Assembly: GCA_003254885.1 (NCBI GenBank)
Contig: QANT01005665.1
Span: 1-64,000, forward strand
Origin: Purshia tridentata
Lineage: Eukaryota; Streptophyta; Magnoliopsida; Rosales; Rosaceae
DNA: 64,000 nt
Reading direction: 5' to 3'
Below are positions 38,203-52,295 of the stretch, piece by piece (position 1 is the stretch's first letter; every line of letters starts with the position of its first letter). Below the pieces are notes generated by a model. That model did not search any database, was not told where the DNA came from, and was given only the letters and a program-made list of their open reading frames with translations. Both the position numbers and the translations under genes were made by a program.

Positions 38203-40872
38203 TGATGATTGATTGGGATCGCACGCTCAGCAAGCTGAAGCCCACTTTGTACGAGAATTCAGAATTTGGGGAGGCCTCTCGGATTTTTCTCACTGCACGT
38301 ATGCTGTGAGCCTTTTAACAATTCGAGGAGATCCAAGGCACGTGAGCGTCACATGAGCCCACTCACTGCGGAGCTCACAGAAGATGCCCTATGTACCAAT
38401 GTGAGTGATAGATTCTTCTTCTTTTTTTTGGATCAATGGTAGGTATCTATCAAGTTTTGAATTGGTGGATTCGGTTTTTTTTATGGTGCGAATAAGGAAC
38501 CGAACCAAACTGCACAAAACCGATTCGATTCGATCCTAGATTTAGGTTTTGATGGTTCAATCCGAACTTAACCGAGTTTATAACATTATATAATTTTATT
38601 TAAAAAGTAATTTTAAAATTCACTTTTTGACTCTTAATAATAAATGAAACTACCTAATATTTTTAAATATTAAAAATGTCCACTTAATGAGAAATAAACT
38701 CACATTTTCAGAAAAAGGCGTTCATACTGGAAAAAAAAAAAAAACACACGCGTTTAGGCACATGAGGTGTTGTACAGTGTCAATTTTCCAATAAATCTGC
38801 ACCGCTAGCCACTGGTTCAACAAAAACTTTGAAATGAAGAACATGACGAGTTGATGACTCCATTTTGATGATTTTTGTTTTTGTTTGATAAACTTTAGAC
38901 ATGTGTATATAAGAAAAAAAAAGTTTATATTTATAAGTATTACGTTTATACATTTATTATTGTTGTTGTTGCATAGTGAGTATAGTATAGGGCATGCTTA
39001 TTAATTAGGAATAGGAATGGGATCGGAGGAATGTGAATCATTCCCATTCTTGTGTTTACTAGCATTTGGAAATCATTTATATTCTCATTCATGCATAGGG
39101 ATGTATTATGTTTGATTTGCCAAGAGAATGAAGCGGACTCATCAATGTTGATGCACGTACCTGGTCAGCTCATATCGTATAATCTTAGAAAGAAGACTTT
39201 GAAGAAGCTCTGTGATTTGGCACCACATGGCTCTGAAACTTGTAGAGGTTCTTCACAATTTGGATTGCTTGAAGCTTATCAATTGATGATGGCGTGTATC
39301 ATGAATGACATCATTAATGTAGTTATAATTGTTCCTGAGTTGCGTTTGAATCAAATTATCAATGTGATAGACAATTTAAGTGAACATGTTTTTCATTACT
39401 GCTAAATTGGCTGGCTATTTGAGAACTTGCAATGTCTATCTATTTGAAATTGAATTGTTGCTTGTAGTCATTGTGTATGTTTCAAATGTTTTTGATTTAG
39501 TGGTGCATATATGCTCTTATGAAAGTTCAGCCCTCATTGGAATTTTTTGCTTTGGTCTGATTAGAATAATAGAGAAGTATTATAACACAATCGAAATTTT
39601 TTCTCCATTCAGCAAATCATAAGTCTTTTAGGTGATTTGTTAATTTACTTGTCTATCAATCCACTGGTTTACAATTGTGCATCATTTGATCTTGTGCTGA
39701 TGACCCTCAACTTGGAATAAAACAGAAGATCAAATGATGCACAATTGTGAACCCAAGTATGATCAGCAGCAGGTACAAGCCCGAGGTTATGACAATCTGG
39801 TGCATTAGCAGGAGCTTGCTGAAAAGGCTTGATATGCTTTCTAGAACCACTTTTTGTGGTTACTGAACCTTAGCTAGGCTTTGTTGTTGTTAGGGGGGTG
39901 CAGGAAGAAATACCTTTTAGAGAAACTATTTGATTATGGACTAGGATGTGAATAAAGTAGAGATAAACATGTTCAAGATGGTGACAATGGCTGATGAATC
40001 TTGGTAAAAGAGGAAATATGTGGCATTGTGCTTGAAAATTTGGACATGTTTTATATCACCACCAACTCTGTTGAGACAAAACCATACAGATTGAGAGCAT
40101 AAATTTCTCAGTTATCAAGCTCCTACTTAAAAGTTTTATATGGAAATTACACTGTCCGTTTAGTTGCACTGGTTAATGTTCCTAAATCACATGTTTCTGT
40201 TCTTTGTACTATGACCTGGGTTGTCTTATCCATGGTGTCCACCTTCTACATAATCCATCATATCTGGTTTGGATCAATTGGGATGAGACCTCAGTTCCTC
40301 CACCTTTGTATATGTAATTCTTAAGGCAGTTAAAACTCGTAAGATTAATAATTTACATAGTAAACAAGGATACCAGCAGACTCCTCGAGCAATTAAACCA
40401 AGATTAATAAGTCACTAAGCAACTGAAGAACTATGTCTCATTGACTGAACCCTAAAACTGCAGCCGGGACGTCAACTTAAACAATACTTTATGTCTTGTT
40501 AGCAGGGACACTATGGAAACTACCTGCTCTGAAAATAAAAAATAGACTAGGAATGTTGAAATTTCTCATAAGCAATGATTTCTGCTCACATTTTATCACA
40601 ATTTATGAGGGTGTCTTAGAATGGAGAGTGTGCATGGTTCATATTTCTCGATATTAAATTTTACATGGGTAGATCATATTGATAGGACCTTTAAGCTTCC
40701 GTACTCGGAATTCGGATAGCATTGCTCCTTTGTGTCTTTCCAATTTCTTACTTAAAAAAAAATTAAAATGATAAGATTTCTTTATGCGTTAGCTGAAGAA
40801 CCAGAAAATTATCATATTATAGAAACTTGCATAAGTTTGAAGCACCTAAACAACCTCTAGAAATCATAACAA
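38203..40872. other. Interval between glutaredoxin and SCPL copy 1
   Basis: Only an F-box fragment is recognisable. The stretch GGAATAGGAATGGGATCGGAGG at about 39008 resembles the start of common plant DNA elements, but no paired ends were found. Confidence 0.45.
39098..39282 (+). pseudogene. F-box protein fragment (associated-domain remnant)
   Basis: One open stretch reads MLMHVPGQLISYNLRKKTLK, KLCDLAPHGSETCRGSSQFG, LLEAYQ, the typical C-terminal end of an F-box/interaction-domain protein. No F-box, upstream domain or start belongs to it, and the sequence after AYQ is unrelated. A transposed or deleted remnant. Confidence 0.55.
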
Positions 40873-41824
40873 TTAGAGAGGGTAGTAAGCCATCCATCTA
40901 TCAATCATTGCAGCGCATTCCTTGACATTGTACTCTGCCGCAAAGTGGCCTGCTCCCTGTACACAAGACAGTGCAATTATTAAAAAAGTTATAACTTCCT
41001 ATGAGAGGGAGCAAAGTGAAGGATTAAACTTGCCTTATGAGTCACAAACGTCAAAGTGAAAAAATCGTTTATTAACTTCTTTGTATACCTGCATTACATA
41101 AAATTTTAGTCATGTCATGAGAATTTATTTCAAAAACAAAACTATTTGTACCACATCTCAAATAGACTTGAGATTCACTTGTATAGATGAGTCTGAACTC
41201 TATTGTAGTACAACAAAATGATACAGCATTATTCAAAAGAAAAAGAAGCAGAGTGCAAGGACTAGGAAACTTTGAAACTCACCCTGTAGTTTGGCCATTA
41301 AGTGACCATACCCTCCAGGACTCAGTCGCAGTCAAATTTAGTGTATTTATCCATTTTTGTGTACCAATGTGAGGAATTGCCATGTCATGATCACCACTGT
41401 AGAAGGTAAAAGATACTGCTACTTAGCAGTGTTTCTCATATATGCTTGTGCAAAGGTGACCATAATGTGTGTGTTTGTGTGGAAAGGTGGTATTATACCT
41501 GTATATCAGAGCACGCAGATCAGCATATGAGAGACTTTGATGGTAACTGAGAACACTGCTGACATCTTGAGTGTAAGCCAATGTGGTATTACAGTATTGC
41601 CAAAACTTTTTGGTGCCCTGATTGGCATCAGAAAAATGTTTTAGTGCAGTGTTTTTGTTTTCCCTCTTGTTGGTAGGTAGGATATCGTGACTTATAGATT
41701 GTAGATTAAACATACCTTTCGGACACCAAGAGCATCTTGGACACCTTTGTTGTTTGCCCAATTGACACAGAGCATGTGATTATAACTCTAAATGAAGAAA
41801 ACCAATTAGGTGCTGAAGTTATTA

Positions 41825-41858
<34 letters not shown>

Positions 41859-44187
41859 AAGAGAAAGAGAGAGAGAGAGAGGTTTACCCGACACCAAAAT
41901 GTAGGACCAGTAGGTGGTGAACTTAGTAAACCTTCGGACAAATCTTTGAGATATCTTTGGGCTGTGCTCATCTCCTTTGGTGTTGGGAATGCATTATTAC
42001 AAGATGGTTCCAAAATGTTTTGCAAATTTATGTCACTGAGGAGCTGCAAAGTGACATGTTCATCACTCATTCCCAATTCTTACAAAACTCAGTGACAGTG
42101 ACCATAAGAAATTTAGATGGTATCATGAAGTCATTAGTTTTAAGTCCTCTTACCTCGTCAATGGCATTGATATCATCTGTGCATGCAGCATTGCTTGAAT
42201 CTACATTTATAAAGTCCCCATTGCAGCTTGCTTTGGCCGCCTTCCAAGTATAAACATGGCAAATTTAGAAACATAACATCTGAATTCTGAACCAGAAGAT
42301 GTTTGATTAATGATGAAATGGTTTCTTAGAATTAGCCTTTTCCCTTCCCATTTCTTTCCTTAAGGCTGTAATAAGGCATACATGGGAATCTGATTGAAAG
42401 AGCTTATTAATGTCTGACTCAGTCATGCAACTTTTAGCATATAGATATCTTCTACTGGTTCTTCATTTTTGTGCTCTAATTCCCTTTTTTTTTATAGATT
42501 CAGAGCCTGCTAGTTAAGGCACAATTGATTCACCTTATACAGGTTATCCGATATAAGAGTCAGCCTGTGCCCATAAGCAAATTTGGCATTCCCATCAATG
42601 ACTGAATCTGTTACTGGGTTTCCAAGCACATATCCCTGATGACAGTTCAAGAATAATCAACAAAAATTCACAAAGGCTCAGAAACCATAAAATGAAACCA
42701 ACTTTAGTATAACTTACTTTGAGATTCAATAGAGGCACACTTCCATTTGCAATACCTGCAACATCATGAGAAAGTAAGTACAAGAATCTTAAGCTACTTT
42801 TGGGAGAGCCAACTTAGAAATGATTAAACAAAAAATAAAGAAATCCATACCATCCACAATCTGTACTACAAGTATAGGAATGGGTATGCCAGAGTAGGAG
42901 TCACCACCAACATAGAGTTGATTTTCTAAATATGCAGGATGTGCCTCCAGCCACTGCATAACAACACAAATTGTCAAATTCAAACAAGCCTTCCACATAA
43001 ATTGTAGCGTACATATACTTCCATACAGAGAAACTGTAACGTATATACCTTCTGCAGAAATTCATACATTTGTGCTGCAAATTTATGGTCATCCATAACA
43101 TAACCACTTTGGGTTGTTGAGTAGGAGAATCCAGCACCAACAGGTCCATCCAAGTATATGATGTTTAGGTTCTGAGAGAAATAATCATTATAAAAGTTTT
43201 AGATAGTGTACTGGCCTTACATGGCATAAAGATGTGTGTGGGCAAAAATGTGGTGGATCCATAACGTTTTCTCTGTGTATGTGGCAAAAGTAATATAGTG
43301 GGTTAAAAAGGCCAGAATAAAGATACAGCAGAAGCATATATAATCTGCAGTACCTGTACCCATGTATAAGGGTTGTCATGAACTGTTGGTAGGCTCCCAT
43401 TGTAATCTCCAAATTTGAAAGTTAATGGACCTATATATGCAAAGCATTGTTTATATCAAAGCCATTTTCAACACAATCCCATTAAAAACCCAGGGCCCAT
43501 TTTAGTGAACATTTATCAGTACAGTACTCTAACTTCCCAAGTCCTAAAAAACTGCAATGCATATATGGTGTTAATTTTGTTTCTTTGGTTACAACTTACA
43601 ACATAAATGGTGTTTTTTTTTTTTGGGGGTTGTTTTGGGATACCCCAAATCAGCTTTATGATTATTATATTTGTTTACCTTGCATATAATAGCAAAAATA
43701 GAACAAAACCGTAAAAAAATTTGTTTCACTAGTGCTTTGAGAAACGAACAAAAACAAATCAAGAATGAGAAACTGACCACTCTCAAAGAAAAATCCCGCA
43801 AGACTAGAGCAACCGGGACCTCCATTGACCCAAAGCAGCAGAGGGTCTTGACCAGGGTTCCTCTGAGACTCAACAAAGTAGTAAAATAGCTGCACTTCTT
43901 CATTGTCACCTACACCAACATATCTGTATATGCATGTACAAAAGGATCAATTACTATTAAATACAATACCAATTAATCTCAAGCAACATTTATATATAAA
44001 GAATTAATGTATGTAGTGAAACAAAGCTCACCCTGTTTCTAGTGTGAAGGGAAGGTCACCAGAGTAACCTGGTAGAGTGGTGACGATGTGTGTGGTGACG
44101 TTTGAAGCTGAAGTGATGGCTATCACACTGAAACTCAATACAAGAAGCAGACTCAAACCCATCATGCTGTTAATGGTGGGCTTCATT
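40873..44187 (-). CDS. Serine carboxypeptidase-like protein, copy 1, start frame disrupted
   Basis: Secreted alpha/beta hydrolase of the SCPL family (clade IA members often act as acyltransferases). Fourteen exons: 44032-44187, 43778-43923, 43354-43430, 43049-43171, 42851-42953, 42718-42755, 42534-42635, 42154-42240, 41888-42043, 41716-41787, 41499-41617, 41283-41396, 41034-41088, 40873-40956. Motifs: oxyanion [10 protein letters not shown], nucleophile GDSYSG, Asp in YSGDHDM, His in [11 protein letters not shown]. The exon 13 donor is GC (AAG|GCAAGT). All exons join in one frame except at the start: a run of four C at 44158-44161 (three in copy 2) puts ATGATG out of frame, and no other in-frame ATG precedes the signal peptide. 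Either a disabled allele or a homopolymer error. TATA-like box at 44249-44257. Confidence 0.85.
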
Positions 44188-44248
44188 AACAAAGCTCTAA
44201 GCGAGTCTTGAGGTTGCTGTTGGTTCAGTAAGGAGTGAAAACTACAAT

Positions 44249-44257
44249 CTTATAAAG
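44249..44257 (-). promoter_or_regulatory. TATA-like box of SCPL copy 1
   Basis: CTTTATAAG on the minus strand, about 60-70 bp upstream of the start region at 44187. Confidence 0.45.
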
Positions 44258-46208
44258 TTGCAGAAAGATGATCCCACGATATCTTTAGGGTTATTTTAGT
44301 CAAAATATATAATCTGAAGAGGTGACACTCCCATTTTAGTCTAACTGTCAGCATAACTACTACTGGTACCAGTAAGTCAGAAGAAAAAAAACATATATGG
44401 TACCTGTGAGTCTGTACACAATGAGTAAACCGATCTTCCAACATGAAATAAAATTCTATATAAATATAACAAGCAAGCGTGCATTGCATTTTCAACTTAC
44501 AGTCAGTGTTGAATTAATTAATTGAGCTACCATTTCTCATGCCATTGGACTATGTATAGTCCAGCTAGCAAGTCTGTGTTTCTGGTAGACCTAACTTTAG
44601 TTTCACCGTTAGATTCACATCAAGGAAAAGACATTGTGATACAAATTCTTAAGAACATAGTTGATAAAGACACTAGATGCTTCTTATTTATGTACCATTT
44701 TAAGTGACTTGTTTATATATATAACTCTCATGACTTGCATTGGTAAATTGCTTAACAATGGTATTTATAATGCCCATTAAAAGAAGTTAAATATGAACTA
44801 ATGTGTTGCGCGCGTAATGTTCAAGTTGTTATGGCAAATTTTGTCATATGGGTCACATGAAAGAAGATTATTGTGTGGTAACATGATACTAGAAGAGAGT
44901 TAGAAGAAAAGAAGTTTCATTTGCTCTTAATATTTTTTTCGGTAAACAAAAATATAAATGAAGAAGCAGAAAAATCTGCAATTGATCGAGAAACACAACA
45001 TCAAGCCTAACAAGAAGGCAACACAAACACTAAAAAAGTAAAAAGAACCATAGACCAGAGAAAAGCCTCCCCCGAAAGCACCAAACAAATGGCAAAAAGA
45101 CAACAAGGCTCTATCCAAAATAAAGCTCTTCTCTTACTTTGAAGTAGAGATGTCAAACGGGCCGGGCTAAATTAAGCCCATCGTGCTTTTGTGCTGTGTT
45201 TGGCCTTATCCATATAATTAAAGTCTAGGCCCGGCACGACTCACGGTCCATGGGCCAATCGTGCTCATGCCGTGCCTTAAATGGGTTTTTTTTTTTTATG
45301 GTGAGAAAATTAATTTTATAATACCTTTTTTATTTATAATTAAGTATTAATTTTTTTTGCATGATTAAATATTTTTGTTGAAAAATTCTCTAAAAATAGA
45401 GAAAACAGTGTTAATGAAGTCATGCCTAATTCGGACCCCGTGCTTGGCCCGTGTCGTGCTCATGCCCGGCCTGGCCCATTTATGCTAATAGACTAAAAAC
45501 TTCGGCTCAGCCAATTTGACACCTCTACTTTGAAGGATGGTAGAGAACTAGAGTTTATATTAGGAAATAGGCTATATATGTATATATGTTAACTATAAAA
45601 TGCATTTGAAAGAGATAGAGAGACAAAGTATTGCTTCCTTTACTCTGATGGCATGAATGAAGGCATATAAATTGAATTTCCACATCAAGTTACTATGAAA
45701 ATTCTGAAATGCTAGGTGTTAATTGGGTCACGGATTGAGTCTAATGGCATCTACACATGATAACTTTACACCTTTTTTTTCCCTCTCATGAAGCTTTTAA
45801 ACTTTTGTATGAAGCTTGTGTACTTGGATAGTGTCGCCCTTGGGGCTTTTTCAATTTATAACATACAAGAACAATGAAAGTCTTAGCTTTCTTTATGTCT
45901 GCTATATACAATCAGAAGAACTAGCAAATTTTCTTACATAGGATTATTCTAAAATATAGGACCATTTAATTGCGGGCCCAAGACCCGAAAGGAAACAAGA
46001 AACTAACTACCTACAAAACAGGCTCTAGAAGCCGTATAAGTCCTCCATAAGGAGCAGCTCACAGCCAGGATCCACTCCCATTCCTGCTCACTCGCAAAAA
46101 GTGTTATTAATCCATTACTCTTTTGCTTACAGACGCTCCCTGAAGTACACTATAATGATCCTCTTACATAAGTTTGAAGCACCGCAAAATTCTTAAGAAA
46201 CATAATAC
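44258..46208. other. Interval between the two SCPL genes
   Basis: AT-rich. Contains one MITE (45145-45527). Otherwise no gene recognised. Confidence 0.5.
45145..45527. mobile_element. hAT-type MITE of a different family
   Basis: 383 bp with imperfect inverted ends TAGAGATGTCAAACGGG and ATTTGACACCTCTA, and a perfect 8-bp target duplication CTTTGAAG at 45137-45144 and 45528-45535. The interior has GGCCCG/CGGGCC-type motifs. Not related to the 680-bp family above. Confidence 0.88.
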
Positions 46209-49200
46209 TTAGAGAGGTTGGTAAGCCATCCATCTATCAATCAAGGCAGAGCATTCCTTGACCTTGTACTCAGCGGCAATGTGGCCTGCTCCCTGTACAC
46301 AAGACCAAAAAATTATTAACTAAGTCATAACTAACTTCCTGAGACAGGGCAGCAAAGTAGAAGGATTATACTTGCCTTTATAGTCGCAAACGTCAAATTA
46401 TAAAATTCATTCATTAAGTTCTTTGTGTATCTGCATTTAACATAATTATAGTTATGTCATGAAAATTTAGTGTTAGGAAGTATAGGAAGGAACAGAAAAG
46501 AAGCAACTTTGGCTTCTCTTGGATTGCAAGGAATGAAGAAGCTTTGGTACCCACCCTGCAGTTTGGCCATCAACAGACCATGCCCTCCAGGTCTCATTCA
46601 CTGTCAAATTTAGCAAATTTATCCATTTTTGTGTGCCCATGTGAGGAATTGTCATGTCATGATCACCACTGTATATCAGAGCACGTAGGTTGGTCTTTGC
46701 GAGACTTTGATGATAACTGAGAGTACTAGTGACTTCTTCAGAGTATGAATTAGCCATGGTGCTATTACAGTATTGCCAAAACTTTTTTGTGCCCTGATTG
46801 GCATCAGAAAAATGTCTTAGTGCAGTAATTTTGTATTTTTTTCTCTTGTTGGTAGGATATCATGAATTACAGATTTCCGATTAAACATACCCTTCGGACA
46901 CCAAGAGCATCTTGGACACCTCTGTTGTTGGCCCAGATGTAGCCGAGCATGTGAAAATAACTCTAGAAGAAGAAAACCAATTAGGTGCCTCAGAGGTTTA
47001 CCCAATAGAGGAAAAATTGTTGTATACAAACAGGATGTATACAACACCCCTATTATAGCCAACTACTCATATGCCAGTCACATGATTAGACATTGTGAGA
47101 GGAATGTTATATAAAGAGAGAGGCTTACCCGACACCAAAGTGCAGGACCATTAGGTGCTGAACTTAGTAAACCTTCGGACAAATCTTTGAGATATCTCCG
47201 GGCTGTGCCTATCTCTGTTGGTGTCGGCAATGAATCCATACAGTCTGGTTCCAAGATTTGCATCGTATTTACGTCACTGATGAGCTGCAAATTGACAGGT
47301 TCACTCATTCTCAATATATGCTTATGAAGCTTAGTCCATGACCACAAATAATTTAGTTGATGAAGTTTAAAGTTTTATGTCCTCTTACCTTGTCAATAGC
47401 ATCGATATCTGTGGCGCATGCAACATTGCTTGAATCTACGTTTACATAATCGCCATTGCAACTTGTTTTGGCAGCCTTGAATTCATGTAGACGTGAAAAA
47501 TTTAGAAATACAACATATATATGAACCACAAGATGAGCATACATGACACAGAATGTATAGATTCTCTACCCTACTGGTTTGTTAGTTTTTGGCATTGAAT
47601 CGAATTAAATTGTACAAGCATTACATGACATAGAACATGCAAGTAGAGCCACAATTCATGATTCACCTTATACAATTGATCCGATATAAGAGTGAGCCGG
47701 TGGGCATAAGGAATTTTTGCATTTCCATCAATGACTGAATCTGTTACTGGGTTCCCAAGCACATATCCCTGATAAAAGTTCAAGAATATAATAAACAACA
47801 ACAATTCACAAAATCCAGTGTTATATATATTATATCATTAGAGCCACACTTCCGTTTTCATAGTTAGATCAAGTACCTTGAGATTCATTAGAGGCACACT
47901 TCCATTTGCATTCCCTGAAACATCATGAGGAAGTTGGATTCGCCATAAGCTAGAGCCAAGTTTAAGAAAGACAATGGTTTTCATTACAATGATAATATAT
48001 TATTTGGTGACTAAAATTTTGGAAAACTTTTGGCGAGTTTTGTATTATTGAGTAACATGTCATATACCATCCAGTATCTGTTGTGCAAGCATTGGAACGG
48101 GTATGCCAGAGTAGGAGTCACCACCAACATAGAGTACATTTTCCAAATATGTAGGGTGTGCCTCCAGCCACTGCATAACGACACAAACTGTCAAAATCCA
48201 TTAAATTCTGAGGAGTATATATCACTTATTTTCTAACAGATAAATTGTGACATACCTTCTGCAGAAATTCATAGCTTTGTGCCACATATTTATAGTCCCC
48301 CATAACATAACCACTTTGGGTTTTTGAGTAGGAGAATCCAGTACCAACAGGTGCATCTATGTATATGACATTCAGGCTCTAGGAAACATGATCACCATAA
48401 TTTTTCAGAAGGGTATATATAAAGAAATTTGTTACAATTAGGACAGAAATGAAGCATATAATCTGCAGTACCTGTGTCCATGAAAATAGGTTATCATGAA
48501 TTGTTGGTAGGCTCCCATTGTAATCTCCATATTTGAAAGATAATGGACCTATATATGCAAAGCATTTATATCAAGGTCCTTTTCAACACAATCCCAAAGA
48601 AAAACAAGGCCTTTCTACTAAGTCTTTGGCCTGCATATATGGGGGCCAGATTATAAATTAGTTGATTTTAAGGATGAATCAAAATCTGCAGCCTTTAATT
48701 TATTTGAACTAATAAACACCCTTATAAGGATTTATGGTGGAATTTATAGTGAATCCACAAGTCACCGATTAAAGAAGATGAAATCCCCATTCTAATTGCC
48801 TTGTCCAAGACTATTTTCTTGGGAGGCTGAGGTTGAGGGTAAAATTCCCTCCTTCTACTCCTGGCTTCGTCATTTAGTAGTAATGAGTGTAAAACAGAAA
48901 AGCTTTGCCTACTGCTTTGAGAAACAAGTGAAATTAAGGATGAGAAAAATACCACTCTCAAAGAAAAAACCAGCAAGACCAGAGCAACCTGGACCTCCAT
49001 TGAACCATAAGATCAGAGGATCTTCGGCAGGGTTCCTCTGAGACTCAACAAAAGTGTAAAACAGCTGCACTTCTTCATTGTCACCTACACCAACATATCT
49101 ATGTACAAAATTGATGATCTAGTAAATACAAAAACATCTCTCAAGCATACTACATATATATATTCGAGAAGCCAGGAATGTCTCAGTTGGGGCAAGATGA

Positions 49201-50011
49201 AAATCTCTTAAATTTCAATTAACAATACTTTCATTCAAAGTTTAAAGTGAATATCACCAGTTATAGCAATAGTTTTATACATGTCAACAATAAAATTCAA
49301 CCCTTCAAGATAATCGTCATAGCTCCATCTAACAATTAATATAGACCATATAACACTAACACTGTTGTTATTTACAATATGTAATAGTAACCATAACAAT
49401 ATTAACACTTAATATACATTGATCGTTAAAACTTAAAACCCATTCAATCCCATTCCATTTTTTCCCTCTTGGCTGATGGTTTCATCAATAGAAGCACCAT
49501 AATCTTTCATCTAACCATTACTATAAGTCATATAACAAACAACTAGTAACATGGTTTTGCCTTCTTCTTTTGATGAAATGTCTATAAGGTGTTTAATCAA
49601 ACAAGTTCTGCCCTCCTCGAAGGGAAAAATGCTAGAGCCCCACCTTTTCTTTAAAGCAAAGGGTAGGTTCCAGTAAAGTAAGGTTAAACATTACAACTGA
49701 GTGGGAGGCTCTCATCCCAGTTCTTGCTAACTGCAAGCTGAGCTATGTGTGCAGTGTTATGAGGGGGAAATTTCCCCCACTTGCCCATATGTGGCTCATC
49801 CAATGTATATTTAGTACCCAATGCCACAGTTACACAAAACTGAAAAAAGAGGAGTGAAAAAAGCATACCCTGTTTCTAGTGTGAAAGGAAGGTTACCGGA
49901 GTAACCTGGTAGAGCGGTAATGGCTGTTGTAGTGATGCTTGAAGCTGAAGTGATGGCTATCACAGTACTGAAAACCAATACAGCAAGTTGACGCAAACCC
50001 ATCATGCTCAT
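46209..50011 (-). CDS. Serine carboxypeptidase-like protein, copy 2
   Basis: Intact tandem paralogue of copy 1, 474 residues. Thirteen exons: 49869-50011, 48953-49098, 48472-48548, 48256-48378, 48068-48170, 47877-47914, 47667-47768, 47389-47475, 47129-47284, 46891-46962, 46555-46793, 46376-46430, 46209-46292. Start [20 protein letters not shown] is a signal peptide. Catalytic wording: [36 protein letters not shown] and [10 protein letters not shown]. Exon 11 here equals exons 11 plus 12 of copy 1, the intron having gone precisely at IYS|GDHD. The GC donor of the penultimate exon is shared with copy 1. SCPL-IA enzymes work in vacuole or apoplast on glucose esters or peptides; the substrate is not predictable. 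Confidence 0.92.
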
Positions 50012-52100
50012 ACTGTTGCTGGGCTTCGATATTAACAAGCTCTCACTGGAGGTTGCTGTATTACTTACTTGAGCTATTTTCGGTGCCACACTTGGGTAGT
50101 TCTCATTTGGGTGTAACTTACATATTGTCAGCAAAATGACTCTGTTGGGTACCAGAAAGTCAAAACATGCAGGCACAATAGTATACCAGTAAGTATAGTC
50201 TGTAAGCATGGCTCATTACGGACATAACCCAGAGTCTACAAAGTTTGTTGTGTACATGCTTGGTTGTTAGCTGTAAGTCAAAGAGGACCAGGATTACAAC
50301 AATGTGCTCAAGACTCAAGAGTCAAAGAACTTATAAATCTATATTAATTTATTACGTAAATAAAATAACATCCATGTCACACGTGTTTCATTTAGGTCAA
50401 TACTTTTTACTTCTATTTCTTTGAGGTTTGGTCTTGGTTTGTCACAAGAATGGTTTCAGGCCTCTACTGACATGGGCTCTTAGCCCACCAGTAAAATGAC
50501 AGTGTTTGGACCTGGTTATGGCCAACCATGGGCTGCTCGGGTCGGTATACAAACGATTGTGAGCCCAAGTTCTAACCCGACACCTCGTTTGTTATTATAT
50601 ACGACATGTATTTCTAAATTCTACTCGATAAGTTATATATGGTTGAGTTTAGTTTCAACTTATAACCGACATAAATCTCCTTAAGGTTAGGAGGGAAGTT
50701 TGAAGATTGAACGCATCCAAAGAAACTGAAATATGAAAATATATTGGCCTTTGAAAGTGCAAAATTCATGCATAAAAGGAGGTGCTTTTAAGTAAGTGCT
50801 CATGAAATGAATCATGAATCATGCATGACCTCTTTTTCAATTTATTTTAAAGCAACCTATCCACCCTAACATGCACACATGCATCACACGCTACTTACAC
50901 ATAATACTACTATTCATAATGTGATTTTGTGGGCCTTATAGTTGATAAAAAAAATTGTGGCTGATAAGCCTGCTATTTACCAATAAATTGAATTATAAAA
51001 TAAAAACAAAAGATCAAAAATGAAAACAGAAAAAATAAAATAAAATAAAATCGAGCAGCACCCAACCTGAACCACCCTCCCCTCCCTTCTTTCTAACACC
51101 TCTTATTATTTTATTGATTCATACATGATCTCTCTCAAAGGCTTATTTATTTAGCAAGTAAAAAAATACTGACACATGTAGTGACACATCATTTAGATCT
51201 AAATTAGAATCTAAATTTGAGATCCCTAACATTATTAATCTCAACTAACTAGCAAGACCCAACCATTATTTGTTTTTGAATTCCACTTTTTATCAAAAAT
51301 GGAAGGTTTGTAGAATGATAGTGCAGAAGACAACACTTAATAGCTTCTAATGAATGAAGAATGGTTTACCTGACAATTTAGTATATTATGTTATTACATT
51401 GTCAAATTGCACAATTTGAAATATTTAACACGTTCTCTTACCGTAATTGCACACATTTGCACATATCGTTGAGCGCTCAATAGTATATGATTTTCTATAC
51501 CGAGTGCTCAGACTCGATTTGTCGACATTTATGTTAAGTTTTAACGCTAAGATTTTTCAAAATTAAATCATAACATAATGTTTCTACAAATATCAGTTTA
51601 TAAGGGTATGAGGTGAACTCGTTGGCCTATACCCTCAAAATGAGTAGAGAAAGCAACATTGAGCGTTGTAAGAAACGATCATCTGTTTTAAATAAATTTC
51701 ACCAAATGCTCAGTATCAAGTACAAACATGCAAAACTGAACGAATTCGTTTATCATATAATTTAATATGTTAAATTATCTAATTATTACTATGAATGATA
51801 TGAATAGCTTGATTTAATTGACAATATGTTAAATTAATATCTCAATACACATTATGAGAAGAACAATATCTCAAAACATGCATACGTGAACTATATAAAA
51901 TATCAAGGGTGATATTCAACCATACATTTTTAAACAACACTAATAAACGCTTAAGAGTTAAGAAAATTATAGGGAAATACATTGCACACACTACACGTAA
52001 ATGCAAGCCAAGCAGCACGTACTACGTAGCTTCACTTTGGTCTTTGTCTGTTGGATGTACACACGTGGAGGGACGAAAGTGGCCACGAGAGAAACAGAGA
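50012..52100. other. Gene-free interval upstream of PECT1
   Basis: AT-rich. Only short frames with no recognisable product. The last few hundred bases presumably hold the PECT1 promoter. Confidence 0.5.
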
Positions 52101-52295
52101 ATGGGGCCGGCCCAGGGGGGTGGGGCCCACACAGTAAGTCTGGCAGTGATGAACAAGGTGAGATATATTTGGAGACAGAGAGGCTTTGTTTGTAAGAAGA
52201 AAACTTGTGGGAAAGAGAGGCTTGTTGTATTCCAAGCCACCAGAAAAAACCAGAGAGAAAGAGGAGACACAGAGAACTCAACATACACGAAAAAG

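Noticed and set aside
49684-49866. Open frame inside SCPL copy 2 intron 1
   Set aside because: Intron 1 is longer than in copy 1, but the frame matches nothing and there are no clear insertion ends.
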